Positions 43,410 through 51,848 of a DNA stretch of 64,000 nucleotides are shown in pieces. The first letter of the stretch is position 1, and every line of letters starts with the position of its first letter. Position numbers and translations under genes: made by a program. This DNA comes from an uncultured Draconibacterium sp. (GTDB lineage: Bacteria > Bacteroidota > Bacteroidia > Bacteroidales > Prolixibacteraceae): positions 496,001 to 560,000 of the forward strand of contig NZ_OY775905.1 in the NCBI RefSeq assembly GCF_963675065.1, written 5' to 3'. The notes below the pieces were generated by a model. The model made no database searches. It had not been told where the DNA came from and was given only the letters and a program-made list of their open reading frames with translations.

Positions 43410-45203
43410 ATGGAGGAGTTTCACATTAATATTCTTAATATTTCAGCGGTACTACTTGCAGCATATCTTGGAGGAGTTGCGATACGAAAAATTGGGTACC
43501 CGGCCATTCTCGGCGAATTGCTAATCGGAATTGTACTGGGACCTGCCGTGTTGGGTTGGCTCGAATATTCCGAGGCCGTAAAAGTGCTCGCCGAAATCGG
43601 TATTATCCTGCTGATGGTTTACATCGGGATGGAAATCGATTTTCGCGACCTGAAAAAGGCTTCTTGGGCGGGACTGCTGGCTGCTCTTGGTGGATTTTTT
43701 GTTCCCTTTGTTTTCGGGTACTTCGCCATTGTCTGGACGGGCGGAACTCCCATTTCAGGATTGTTTGTTGCCATTGCCATTGGGGTAACTTCGCTGGCAA
43801 CCAAAAGTCGTATTCTCATCGATTTAAAACTGCTTAACACCCGCATCGCTTATGTGTTAATGGCCGGCGCGCTAATCTCCGATACCCTGGCACTGGTTAT
43901 CTTTTCGGGTATCACCAACTTTGCCGAAACCAACGTATTAAACATCAGCGAGCTGCTGTTAATTGGCGGAAAAATTCTGGTATTCTTTGGGCTTACTATT
44001 TCAATAGGCGTATTTCTTTTACCTCGCCTCGGAAAGTACATTTCACGCTCAGGCATGAAAAACAGTACGGCCTATTTTACACTTATTCTAATCGTAACTT
44101 TTGGTTATTGCGAGTTGGCAGAACTGGCGGGAATGCACAGCATTTTAGGAGCTTTTATGGCCGGTTTGTTTATTAAAGACAACTTGTTCCCCAAAAAGAT
44201 TTCGAAAGAACTGAACAAAGCGTTTTACGATGTCTCCATTGGATTTATGGCACCGATTTTCTTTGTAACAGCCGGATTTTTTGTTGATGTTACCGTTTTT
44301 CAAACCGACCTGGGTTTGCTGATATTAGTTACATCACTGGCGATAGTCGGTAAAATAGTGGGGACTGCCTTGTTTTACCTCCCCTCGCGAAATGGCTGGC
44401 GCGAAGGAATTACCATTGGAACGGGCATGAATGGCCGCGGAGCTGTTGAAATTATTATTGCAGAAATCGGCCTAGGCATGGGCATCATCGATAAAACCAT
44501 TTTCTCCATTCTGGTGTTTATGGCCATTTTTACCACCCTTACCGTACCTGTGCTTTTAAGCTGGACCACCAAATGGTTACGCAAACGCGGCGAGCTGGTT
44601 TATATGGATGAACGCCGTGGAATTGTTTTCCTCGGAGTAAATCCGCTGAGTCTTATTATGGCTAAATATTTTAAAGATCAGGAGCCGGTTACACTTATTG
44701 ACAATAACCCGGAACTGGCTGCCAAGGCAGAAAAAGCAGGGTTTAACAGCTTGTACGGAAATGCTTTAAACGAAGCCACCTGGGAAGATATTCATGCCGA
44801 TAATGTGTTAACAGTTGTTGGAATGACAACAAATAATCGGGTAAATACACTTGCCGCAAAAATGGCAAAAGAAAAGTTCCTTGTGCCTGAAATTGCTGTA
44901 ACACAGTCTCCTTCCGTTGACTTAAATGAAACAACAAAACTTGAGAATATGAATCTGCTTTTTGCTTCGCCGGTCAGCCTTGATGAGTGGATGCACAAAA
45001 TGCAGCATGATGAAGCAGAAGAAAGCAGCGTGCCCGTTGAAAGCGACATGTCGTGCAAACAATGGATGGATACCAACAAAATTGATCTGCAGGAAACCTT
45101 ACCAATTCTGATTGAGGATAATAAAGGTAAGTTCAGACTGTTTGGCTCAGAGGATAGTGTGCAGGCGGGTGATAAAGTTGTAATTTTGAAGGCTGAGAAA
45201 TAA
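43410..45203 (+). CDS. CPA2 cation:proton antiporter (Kef-type) with RCK domain
   Basis: The N-terminal 390 residues form a sodium/hydrogen-exchanger-type transporter with about 12 helices. LGAFMAGLFIKDN and GTGMNGRGAVEIIIAEIGL are conserved CPA2 blocks. It is followed by a nucleotide-binding RCK_N domain (from about residue 405, IVFLGVNPLSLIMAKYF, with the acidic end TLIDNN) and a short RCK_C-like end. It likely exports K+ or Na+ against protons. The HTH gene upstream is 268 bp away, so it is probably an independent unit. Confidence 0.9.
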   Translation: MEEFHINILNISAVLLAAYLGGVAIRKIGYPAILGELLIGIVLGPAVLGWLEYSEAVKVLAEIGIILLMVYIGMEIDFRDLKKASWAGLLAALGGFFVPFVFGYFAIVWTGGTPISGLFVAIAIGVTSLATKSRILIDLKLLNTRIAYVLMAGALISDTLALVIFSGITNFAETNVLNISELLLIGGKILVFFGLTISIGVFLLPRLGKYISRSGMKNSTAYFTLILIVTFGYCELAELAGMHSILGAFMAGLFIKDNLFPKKISKELNKAFYDVSIGFMAPIFFVTAGFFVDVTVFQTDLGLLILVTSLAIVGKIVGTALFYLPSRNGWREGITIGTGMNGRGAVEIIIAEIGLGMGIIDKTIFSILVFMAIFTTLTVPVLLSWTTKWLRKRGELVYMDERRGIVFLGVNPLSLIMAKYFKDQEPVTLIDNNPELAAKAEKAGFNSLYGNALNEATWEDIHADNVLTVVGMTTNNRVNTLAAKMAKEKFLVPEIAVTQSPSVDLNETTKLENMNLLFASPVSLDEWMHKMQHDEAEESSVPVESDMSCKQWMDTNKIDLQETLPILIEDNKGKFRLFGSEDSVQAGDKVVILKAEK

Positions 45204-45264
45204 AGTTTTGTGTTCTACTATTTACGTAATGAATCCTGATTTAGAAATCAATTATAATAATTCT

Positions 45265-45321
45265 GAGCCACCTAATCCCCCAAAGGGGAGGAATAGTCCC
45301 CCTTCGGGGGATTAGGGGCTC
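45265..45321. repeat. REP-like palindromic element
   Basis: GAGCCACCTAATCCCCC (45265-45281) is the inverse of GGGGGATTAGGGGCTC (45306-45321). Inside, CCCCCAAAGGGG and CCCCCTTCGGGGG can also form their own hairpins. Elements of this form are frequent between genes in Bacteroidetes genomes. Confidence 0.75.
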
Positions 45322-45354
45322 AATATAACAAAGGAAATTCTGTGAGATTCTCAT

Positions 45355-45379
45355 AAAAAAAGGAGCCAGAAAGCTCCCT
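45355..45379 (-). terminator. Terminator of the Nfn-like gene
   Basis: On the minus strand GGAGC and GCTCC form a stem with a 6-nt loop followed by seven T, 79 bp after the stop codon. Confidence 0.78.
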
Positions 45380-45457
45380 TATATTTTATATTCTCATCAA
45401 AGTAAACCCGATTAGTGATAGCCTCACTTTTGAGAGAAACCATCACTGCCGGATACA

Positions 45458-47719
45458 CTAATTTAATTGTTCATCAATAGCTTGTGCAGCGGTTTTTCCG
45501 GCACCCATTGCCAGAATTACGGTTGCTGCACCGGTAACCACATCACCTCCGGCATATACATTTTTCATACTTGTTTTCATGGTCTGCTCGTCAACTATAA
45601 TTCCGCCCCACGAATGTAAATCCAGCCCCTTTGTACTTTGCGTAATTAATGGATTTGGCGACTGTCCCACAGCAATTACAACCTTATTCACATCGAGTTT
45701 AAAGGTTTCCCCTTCAACCGGAACCGGCCTTCTTCGTCCCGATGCATCAGGTTCGCCTAATTCCATTTGCTGATTTTCGATGGCTCCTACCCAACCCGAA
45801 CCGTTATCATGAATTTTTATCGGATTCGCCAGTAATTTAAACTGAATACCCTCTTCTTTGGCATGTTCAATTTCTTCAGCTCGCGCAGGCAATTCATCTT
45901 CACCGCGTCGATAAATAATATAAACCTCACCGGCTCCTAAACGCAATGCAGTTCGGCAGGCATCCATTGCAACGTTACCACCACCAACAACGGTTACTTT
46001 ATCTCCTTTCTGAACCGGGCTTGGCGTTTCGCGCTTAAAGGATTCCATTAAGTTTACACGAGTCAGAAATTCGTTGGCCGAATACACACCATTCAGGTTT
46101 TCACCCTCGATATTCAGGAATCGTGGTAATCCGGCTCCGGTTGAAATGAAAATGGCTTCAAAACCATCTTCTTTTAGATCTTCCACCGTTAACGATTTCC
46201 CTACGATTACATTTTTTTCAATTTTAACACCCATTTTTTTGATGGAGTCAATTTCTTCGCGCACGATTTGTTTGGGTAAGCGGAACTCCGGAATACCATA
46301 CATCAACACTCCGCCGGGCGTGTGAAGTGCTTCGAAAACAACCACCTCATGCCCTTTTTTTGCCAGTTCGCCTGCACAGGCAATTCCGGCAGGACCGGCA
46401 CCAATTACAGCCACTTTCCTACCCGAATTGTACTGTGGTATTTCTTCTTCAAAATTATGTTCGCGTGCATAATCAGCAATAAAACGTTCCAAACGACCGA
46501 TAGCCACAGGTTCGTCTTTTTTGCCGCGCACACAAATGGCTTCGCACTGGTTTTCCTGCGGGCACACACGGCCACAAACGGCTGGCAGGCTATTGTATGA
46601 TTTTATGCTTTTGTAGGCTTCCTTAAAATCTCCTTGTGCAATATGACCGATAAACTCAGGGATATGTACATTTACCGGGCAACCGCTTACACACGAAGGT
46701 CGTTTACACTGAATGCAACGTTTGGCTTCGTTTATCGCCTCTTCCATTGAATAACCCATTGCCACCTCGCCAAACGATTTACTTCGTTCAATCGGGTCAA
46801 GTTCCTGCATTGGCGTTCTTTGCGGCTGCATATTAAACTTGCCTTTCATTTGGGGAGCGATTGGCGTTGCATGCTTTGCTGCTTTGTTATTCTCTCCCGA
46901 TAAGCCAATTCTGCAGTTATGCCCCTTTTCCTGCTCCTTGTACATTCCCTGGCGGCTGGTAATTTCATCGAAATCCACGTCATATCCATTAAAATCGGGA
47001 CCGTCAACGCATGCAAATTTTGTTTTTCCGGCAATCGAAACACGACAACCGCCGCACATTCCGGTACCATCTACCATCAAGGGATTCAGTGAAACCGATA
47101 TCGGTATATTAAACGGTTTTACTACGTTAACCACCGCTTTCATCATCGGAATTGGTCCAATCGCAATAATTTCATCGTAATGATTTCCTTCTTCCAATAA
47201 TTTCTGAACGATGTTCGTAACGAAGCCCTTTGTTCCGAGACTTCCATCATCGGTAGCTACAAAAACGTTCTTCGCCTGGTTAGAGAATTCTTCCTGCAGA
47301 ATTACAAATTCGGCACTTCGGCCACCCAAAACAACATCAATTTCTGCGTCATTTTCGGCATGCATTTTAATTTGAGGATACAAAGGAGCTGCTCCAACAC
47401 CTCCGCCGATTCCAAGAACTTTTTTCGGTTTATGATCTACACAAGGCAAACCCAATGGGCCGGCAACATCAGAAATATAATCTCCCACGTTTTTTTGCTG
47501 AAGCAACTGGGTTGAGTGCCCTACAACCTGGTAAATCATGGTTACCGATTGTTCTTCCCGGTTATAATCGGCAATGGTAAGTGGGATGCGTTCGCCCCCC
47601 TCTTCAACAATAATGATAATGAATTGTCCGGGTTGGCATTTCCTGGCCACGTAAGGCGCTTCTACAACGATTTCTTCAACGGCAGGATTCAGGATCCTTT
47701 TTCGTAATATTTTATGCAT
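45458..47719 (-). CDS. Fused FAD/NAD-binding oxidoreductase and glutamate synthase-like flavoprotein (Nfn/Sud-like)
   Basis: Two proteins that are separate in many bacteria are joined. Residues about 1-280 are a PyrK/NfnA-like FAD-NAD(P) module whose 2Fe-2S cysteines lie in GTGMCGGCRVSIAGKTKFAC. The rest is a GltD/NfnB-like part with 4Fe-4S cysteines in RCIQCKRPSCVSGCPV and the FAD motif VAVIGAGPAGIACAGELA. The likely role is electron transfer among ferredoxin, NADH and NADPH, possibly by bifurcation. The frame opens 24 codons earlier, but a promoter element lies between, so this ATG is chosen. Co-encoded GltB is absent here, arguing against glutamate synthase. Confidence 0.88.
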   Translation of the reverse strand: MHKILRKRILNPAVEEIVVEAPYVARKCQPGQFIIIIVEEGGERIPLTIADYNREEQSVTMIYQVVGHSTQLLQQKNVGDYISDVAGPLGLPCVDHKPKKVLGIGGGVGAAPLYPQIKMHAENDAEIDVVLGGRSAEFVILQEEFSNQAKNVFVATDDGSLGTKGFVTNIVQKLLEEGNHYDEIIAIGPIPMMKAVVNVVKPFNIPISVSLNPLMVDGTGMCGGCRVSIAGKTKFACVDGPDFNGYDVDFDEITSRQGMYKEQEKGHNCRIGLSGENNKAAKHATPIAPQMKGKFNMQPQRTPMQELDPIERSKSFGEVAMGYSMEEAINEAKRCIQCKRPSCVSGCPVNVHIPEFIGHIAQGDFKEAYKSIKSYNSLPAVCGRVCPQENQCEAICVRGKKDEPVAIGRLERFIADYAREHNFEEEIPQYNSGRKVAVIGAGPAGIACAGELAKKGHEVVVFEALHTPGGVLMYGIPEFRLPKQIVREEIDSIKKMGVKIEKNVIVGKSLTVEDLKEDGFEAIFISTGAGLPRFLNIEGENLNGVYSANEFLTRVNLMESFKRETPSPVQKGDKVTVVGGGNVAMDACRTALRLGAGEVYIIYRRGEDELPARAEEIEHAKEEGIQFKLLANPIKIHDNGSGWVGAIENQQMELGEPDASGRRRPVPVEGETFKLDVNKVVIAVGQSPNPLITQSTKGLDLHSWGGIIVDEQTMKTSMKNVYAGGDVVTGAATVILAMGAGKTAAQAIDEQLN

Positions 47720-47763
47720 AATTTTCTCAGTCAAGGTTGGCTGTCTGTTTTTTGATTTTCGTG

Positions 47764-47771
47764 CAAAATTA
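47764..47771 (-). promoter_or_regulatory. Promoter -7 element of the Nfn-like gene
   Basis: TAATTTTG on the minus strand matches TAnnTTTG, 44 bp before the chosen ATG, with a TTG 17 nt further upstream. It excludes the longer reading start. Confidence 0.55.
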
Positions 47772-47835
47772 ACCGGAAGTTCAATCACCAATACAATCTT
47801 TGGTTATTCTTAGTGAGATTTAACGGTTTCAACAG

Positions 47836-47861
47836 AAAAGGAGCCCGAAAAGGCTCCTTTT
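47836..47861. terminator. Terminator between aspS and the Nfn-like gene
   Basis: AAAAGGAGCC and GGCTCCTTTT form a perfect 10-bp stem with a 6-nt loop, symmetrical enough to work on either strand; it lies 22 bp beyond the aspS stop. Confidence 0.85.
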
Positions 47862-47883
47862 AAAAAATTGTATGTGGTAGAAA

Positions 47884-49641
47884 TTACTTCTTTTCTTTTA
47901 AATCCAGTTTCAGATTTAATTCCTCCAACTGAGCTTCGGCAACTGCCGATGGTGAATCGATCATTACATCGCGGCCCGCATTGTTTTTCGGGAACGCGAT
48001 AACGTCGCGAATCGTATCCAGTCCGGCAAATAACGAAACCAGACGGTCGAAACCAAAAGCGATTCCGGCATGTGGCGGCGCACCATATTTAAAGGCTTTC
48101 ATCAGGAAGCCAAATTGTGCTTCAGCCTCTTCTTTTGTAAAACCAAGCAGGCTGAACATTTTCGATTGCAATTCCGAATCGAAGATACGGACCGAACCAC
48201 CGCCAATTTCAACACCGTTAATAACAAGGTCGTAGGCATTGGCACGCACTTTACCTGGATCGGTATCCATTAGTTCAATATCCTCAGGTTTTGGAGAAGT
48301 GAACGGGTGGTGCATAGCGTAAAAACGTTTTGATTCTTCATCCCATTCCAACAACGGGAAATCTACTACCCACAAAGGTTTAAATACATTTTTATCGCGT
48401 AGGCCAAGTTGTTTACCCATTTCAAGGCGCAACTCGCCAAGTGCATCCAGCATGTGTTTTTTGTCGCCGCTCATTACCAGGATCAGGTCGCCGGCTTCGG
48501 CACCTGTTTTTTCTGCCCAGGCTTTCAGGTCGTCTTGCGAGTAAAATTTATCTACCGACGATTTGAATGAACCATCTTCGTTACATTTCACATAAACCAA
48601 ACCTTTGGCCCCAATTTGCGGGCGTTTCACCCAGTTCGTAAGACCGTCGAGTTGTTTACGTGTATATTCAGCACATCCTTTGGCACAAATGGCACCAATG
48701 TATTCAGCCGAGTCGAACACCACAAAATCTTTTCCTTTTACGGTTTCGGTAATATCGTTGATCAGCATTTCGAAACGGGTATCGGGTTTGTCCGATCCGT
48801 ATTTCTCCATCGCTTCAGCATAAGGCATCCACGGGAATTCATCCACCTCAACGTTCAATGTTTCTTTGAACATGTGGCGGGTTAATCCTTCAAACATTTC
48901 CAGCACATCTTTTTGCTCAACAAACGACATCTCGCAGTCGATTTGTGTAAACTCCGGCTGACGGTCGGCACGCAGGTCTTCGTCGCGGAAACATTTTACA
49001 ATCTGGTAATAACGGTCGAAACCGGCAATCATCAGCAATTGCTTAAAGGTTTGTGGCGACTGAGGCAATGCATAAAACTGGCCTTCATTCATTCGCGATG
49101 GTACAATAAAATCGCGAGCTCCCTCAGGAGTCGATTTAATTAATACCGGCGTTTCTGTTTCAATAAAATCTTGGGCGTTCAGGTAATTACGAACGGCATG
49201 AGCCATTTTCGAACGTAACACCAGGTTTTCACGTACTACATCGCGGCGCAAATCGAGGTAACGGTATTTCATCCGCAAATCGTCGCCACCATCGGTATCG
49301 TTCTGAATGGTAAACGGCGGAAGTTCTGCCGGACTTAACACTTTAAATTCCGACAAAGCGATTTCCACTTCACCCGTTGGTATATTTTTGTTTTTGCTCT
49401 GACGCTCACGAACCGTTCCCGTTGCCTGGATCACAAATTCGCGCCCCAGCTCCTCAAGTGCCTCGGCAACAGCTTTATCGGTATTCTCGTCAACCACCAG
49501 CTGTGTAATGCCATAACGGTCGCGTAAGTCTACAAAAGTCATGGCTCCCAGGTCGCGGACGCGCTGCACCCAACCGGCCAGAGTTACTTCATTTCCTGCA
49601 TTCTCAATTCGAAGTTCGCCACAAGTATGTGTTCTGTACAT
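47884..49641 (-). CDS. aspS: Aspartyl-tRNA synthetase
   Basis: Class IIb synthetase charging tRNA-Asp. The N-terminal OB-fold anticodon domain contains GWVQRVRDLGAMTFVDLRDRYG. The catalytic core has motif 2 (FRDEDLRADRQPEFTQID) and motif 3 (GIAFGFDRLVSLFAG); the bacterial GAD insert lies between. The 585-aa length is standard. A structured leader is found directly upstream. Confidence 0.96.
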   Translation of the reverse strand: MYRTHTCGELRIENAGNEVTLAGWVQRVRDLGAMTFVDLRDRYGITQLVVDENTDKAVAEALEELGREFVIQATGTVRERQSKNKNIPTGEVEIALSEFKVLSPAELPPFTIQNDTDGGDDLRMKYRYLDLRRDVVRENLVLRSKMAHAVRNYLNAQDFIETETPVLIKSTPEGARDFIVPSRMNEGQFYALPQSPQTFKQLLMIAGFDRYYQIVKCFRDEDLRADRQPEFTQIDCEMSFVEQKDVLEMFEGLTRHMFKETLNVEVDEFPWMPYAEAMEKYGSDKPDTRFEMLINDITETVKGKDFVVFDSAEYIGAICAKGCAEYTRKQLDGLTNWVKRPQIGAKGLVYVKCNEDGSFKSSVDKFYSQDDLKAWAEKTGAEAGDLILVMSGDKKHMLDALGELRLEMGKQLGLRDKNVFKPLWVVDFPLLEWDEESKRFYAMHHPFTSPKPEDIELMDTDPGKVRANAYDLVINGVEIGGGSVRIFDSELQSKMFSLLGFTKEEAEAQFGFLMKAFKYGAPPHAGIAFGFDRLVSLFAGLDTIRDVIAFPKNNAGRDVMIDSPSAVAEAQLEELNLKLDLKEKK

Positions 49642-49694
49642 GATATCTTTCTTTTATTTAATGTCTGCAACAAAAGCCCAACTTCGGCGTTATG

Positions 49695-49751
49695 CTTGCC
49701 CGAAAAATACTCGTTTACATCAGTAAACTCCGTTTTTTCGGTCTTCGCAAG
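49695..49751 (-). promoter_or_regulatory. Structured leader RNA candidate upstream of aspS
   Basis: Three stacked stems can form in the minus-strand transcript: CTTGC/GCAAG, CCGAAAA/TTTTCGG and GTTTAC/GTAAAC with a TGAT loop, separated by small internal loops. It ends 53 nt before the aspS ATG. A frame of 65 codons starting at ATG 49781 runs through it and overlaps the start of aspS in another phase. It may be a cis-acting control element or a dispersed repeat. Confidence 0.5.
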
Positions 49752-49898
49752 CCTTGAATCCGCACTTTTCTTATCAGACACTTACGTTTTCTTGCAATAT
49801 TATTCAGGGTGCGAAAATAGTGATATTTTGGCAATTATACCGGAAACATTTGGCAGCTTTTCAGGGAATTGTACAGCAGTTGCTCTAAAACCAGATAT

Positions 49899-50048
49899 AT
49901 TTAGCCCCGTCCATTAGGGCAGGGACAAAAAACACGTAACTTTCAAGAATTTTTAGGATTTTTGTAGTCTGAATTAAAGTACAAAAATCCTAAAAATTCT
50001 ATCTTCATCGCGAATTTGGAAACCCCGCCCTAAAGGACGGGGCTAAAT
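49899..50048. repeat. 150-bp nested palindrome upstream of tadA
   Basis: Outer arms ATTTAGCCCCGTCC-A-TTAGGGC (49899-49920) and their inverse (50027-50048) match in 21 of 22 bases. Inner arms of 21 bp (49946-49966 and 49980-50000) match perfectly around a 13-nt loop. Each GC-rich end can also form a REP-like hairpin by itself. The element ends 8 bp before the tadA ATG. It looks like a paired REP or a small non-autonomous element. Confidence 0.8.
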
Positions 50049-50056
50049 AATAAATT

Positions 50057-50503
50057 ATGATTGAACCGTTTAACGACGAATATTTTATGAAAAAGGCCTT
50101 TGCAGAAGCTGTTCAGGCTTTTGACGAAGGCGAAATTCCGGTTGGAGTCGTGGTGGTATCAAAAGGAAAGATAATTGCACGCGCCCACAACCTTACCGAA
50201 ACATTGAACGATGTAACCGCACATGCCGAAATGCAGGCCATTACTGCAGCAGCTAACTTATTGGGCGGCAAATACCTTAATGATTGCACATTGTATGTAA
50301 CACTGGAACCCTGCGTAATGTGTGCCGGAGCATTGGGCTGGTCGCAAATTGGCAAAATCGTTTACGGTGCCACCGACGAAAAACGTGGTTTTAAAAAATT
50401 CGCAGCCAAAGCACTTCACCCCAAAACAGAAATTGTTAGCGGTATTTTTGAAACGGAATGTGCAGAATTATTACAGGAGTTTTTTCAGAAGAAAAGGAAA
50501 TAA
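50057..50503 (+). CDS. tadA: tRNA-specific adenosine deaminase
   Basis: Deaminates A34 to inosine in tRNA-Arg. The zinc motifs are HAEMQAI (His ligand plus catalytic Glu, about residues 55-61) and PCVMCAGA (two Cys ligands, about 85-92). A length of 148 aa is normal. The nested palindrome directly in front may influence its expression. Confidence 0.92.
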   Translation: MIEPFNDEYFMKKAFAEAVQAFDEGEIPVGVVVVSKGKIIARAHNLTETLNDVTAHAEMQAITAAANLLGGKYLNDCTLYVTLEPCVMCAGALGWSQIGKIVYGATDEKRGFKKFAAKALHPKTEIVSGIFETECAELLQEFFQKKRK

Positions 50504-50664
50504 GCAACAAGCTGCATCAGCCCTAATATCCCAATTCTTATCCGACTAATAAAAATGAAACGCATCGCGTTCTCATCACAATATTTTTGCTAAGTTTGAC
50601 TTTTTAATATTTTTAAAATCTATTTTAAGCGTATTAGAATATTTTACTAAACCAAATAAACAAC

Positions 50665-51759
50665 ATGGCTGAATTAAAAAGACTTATTTCGCTTGACGCC
50701 TTCCGCGGATTTACAATTGCCGCAATGATCATGGTTAACAATCCGGCTACCTGGGGCCACATTTATCCGCCGCTGGAGCATGCCAGCTGGAATGGCTTAA
50801 CACCAACCGACCTGATATTTCCGTTTTTCATATTTATAGTTGGTGTGTCAATTGCGTTGGCCTATACCAAGCGCCTGAACGCCGGTGTTGCCAAAGGCCC
50901 GATGTACAGGAAGATCGTTTTCCGCTCGATAAAAATATTTGCTGTTGGTATTTTACTTTGGTTGTTCCCCAGCTTTAGTTTTGAAGATGTACGAATTGCC
51001 GGAGTTTTGCAGCGAATTGCCATTGTATTTTTAGCCTGTGCCTTTTTATTCCTGAACTCGAAATGGAAAACTCAGGCTATCGTTGCCGGAGCTATGCTGG
51101 TAATTTACTGGCTGATAATGATGTTCATTCCAACACCCGGTTACGCCAAAGTAATGTTGGAACCCGGTGCCAATATTGCTGCCTGGATCGACAGTAAATT
51201 TTTGCCCGGTTACTTATGGCAGGAAACCTGGGATCCGGAAGGACTGCTTAGTACACTTCCGGCTATTGCAACCGGGATTACCGGGATGCTGGCAGGTCAT
51301 TTGGTGCTGAGCAAACTACCTGCTGAGCGAAAAGTCATTTACCTTTTCTCCTTCTCGTTTTTTGCTTTTATAATCGGCTTTTTCTGGAATTATATTTTCC
51401 CAATTAATAAGAATATCTGGACCAGCTCGTTTGTGATGGTTACCTCCGGATTGGCCGGAATGGTTTTAGCCACAAGCATCTTTTTTGTTGACATTTTGGG
51501 TCGCACCCGTTTTACAAAACCGGGAATTATATTTGGATCGAATGCCATTGCCGTTTATGTGCTCGCCGATGTGTGGCGTCTACCCTTTTACTCCTGGAAA
51601 TTTGGTGGAAGCAGCTTAAATAACCACTGGATGAACCTGTTTGAAAATGCCGGCTGGAGTTTGGAACTGGGTAGCTTTTTGTATGCCGCCTTGTTTATTG
51701 GGTTTAATTTTATTCCGGCATGGATTCTTTATAAAAAGAAGATATTTATAAAATTATAA
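50665..51759 (+). CDS. HGSNAT/DUF5009-like membrane acyltransferase
   Basis: A 364-aa multi-pass protein. The opening RLISLDAFRGFTIAAMIMVNNP and TPTDLIFPFFIFIVGVSIALAY are hallmark segments of the family related to heparan-alpha-glucosaminide N-acetyltransferase. Such proteins are thought to acetylate sugars across the membrane using cytosolic acetyl-CoA; the bacterial substrate is not known. It is a single gene before a repeat. Confidence 0.87.
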   Translation: MAELKRLISLDAFRGFTIAAMIMVNNPATWGHIYPPLEHASWNGLTPTDLIFPFFIFIVGVSIALAYTKRLNAGVAKGPMYRKIVFRSIKIFAVGILLWLFPSFSFEDVRIAGVLQRIAIVFLACAFLFLNSKWKTQAIVAGAMLVIYWLIMMFIPTPGYAKVMLEPGANIAAWIDSKFLPGYLWQETWDPEGLLSTLPAIATGITGMLAGHLVLSKLPAERKVIYLFSFSFFAFIIGFFWNYIFPINKNIWTSSFVMVTSGLAGMVLATSIFFVDILGRTRFTKPGIIFGSNAIAVYVLADVWRLPFYSWKFGGSSLNNHWMNLFENAGWSLELGSFLYAALFIGFNFIPAWILYKKKIFIKL

Positions 51760-51760
51760 A

Positions 51761-51848
51761 ATTAGAACGCGGATGACACTGATAAGAATGATTTTCACAG
51801 CGTTTTATCAGCGGTTATCTTCTCAATCAGCGTCACCAGCGTTCTAAT
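51761..51848. repeat. Intergenic inverted repeat ATTAGAACGC/GCGTTCTAAT
   Basis: The 10-bp ends are perfect inverses 68 bp apart, with partly matching inner bases (GGATGAC near the left, GTCACC near the right). The right end includes the aroA stop codon. It lies between convergent genes; the type of sequence resembles dispersed Bacteroidetes repeats. Confidence 0.55.

Noticed and set aside
43297..43524. 75-codon frame overlapping the start of the Kef-type antiporter gene
   Set aside because: It overlaps the first 115 bp of a clear gene in another phase and has no recognisable features.
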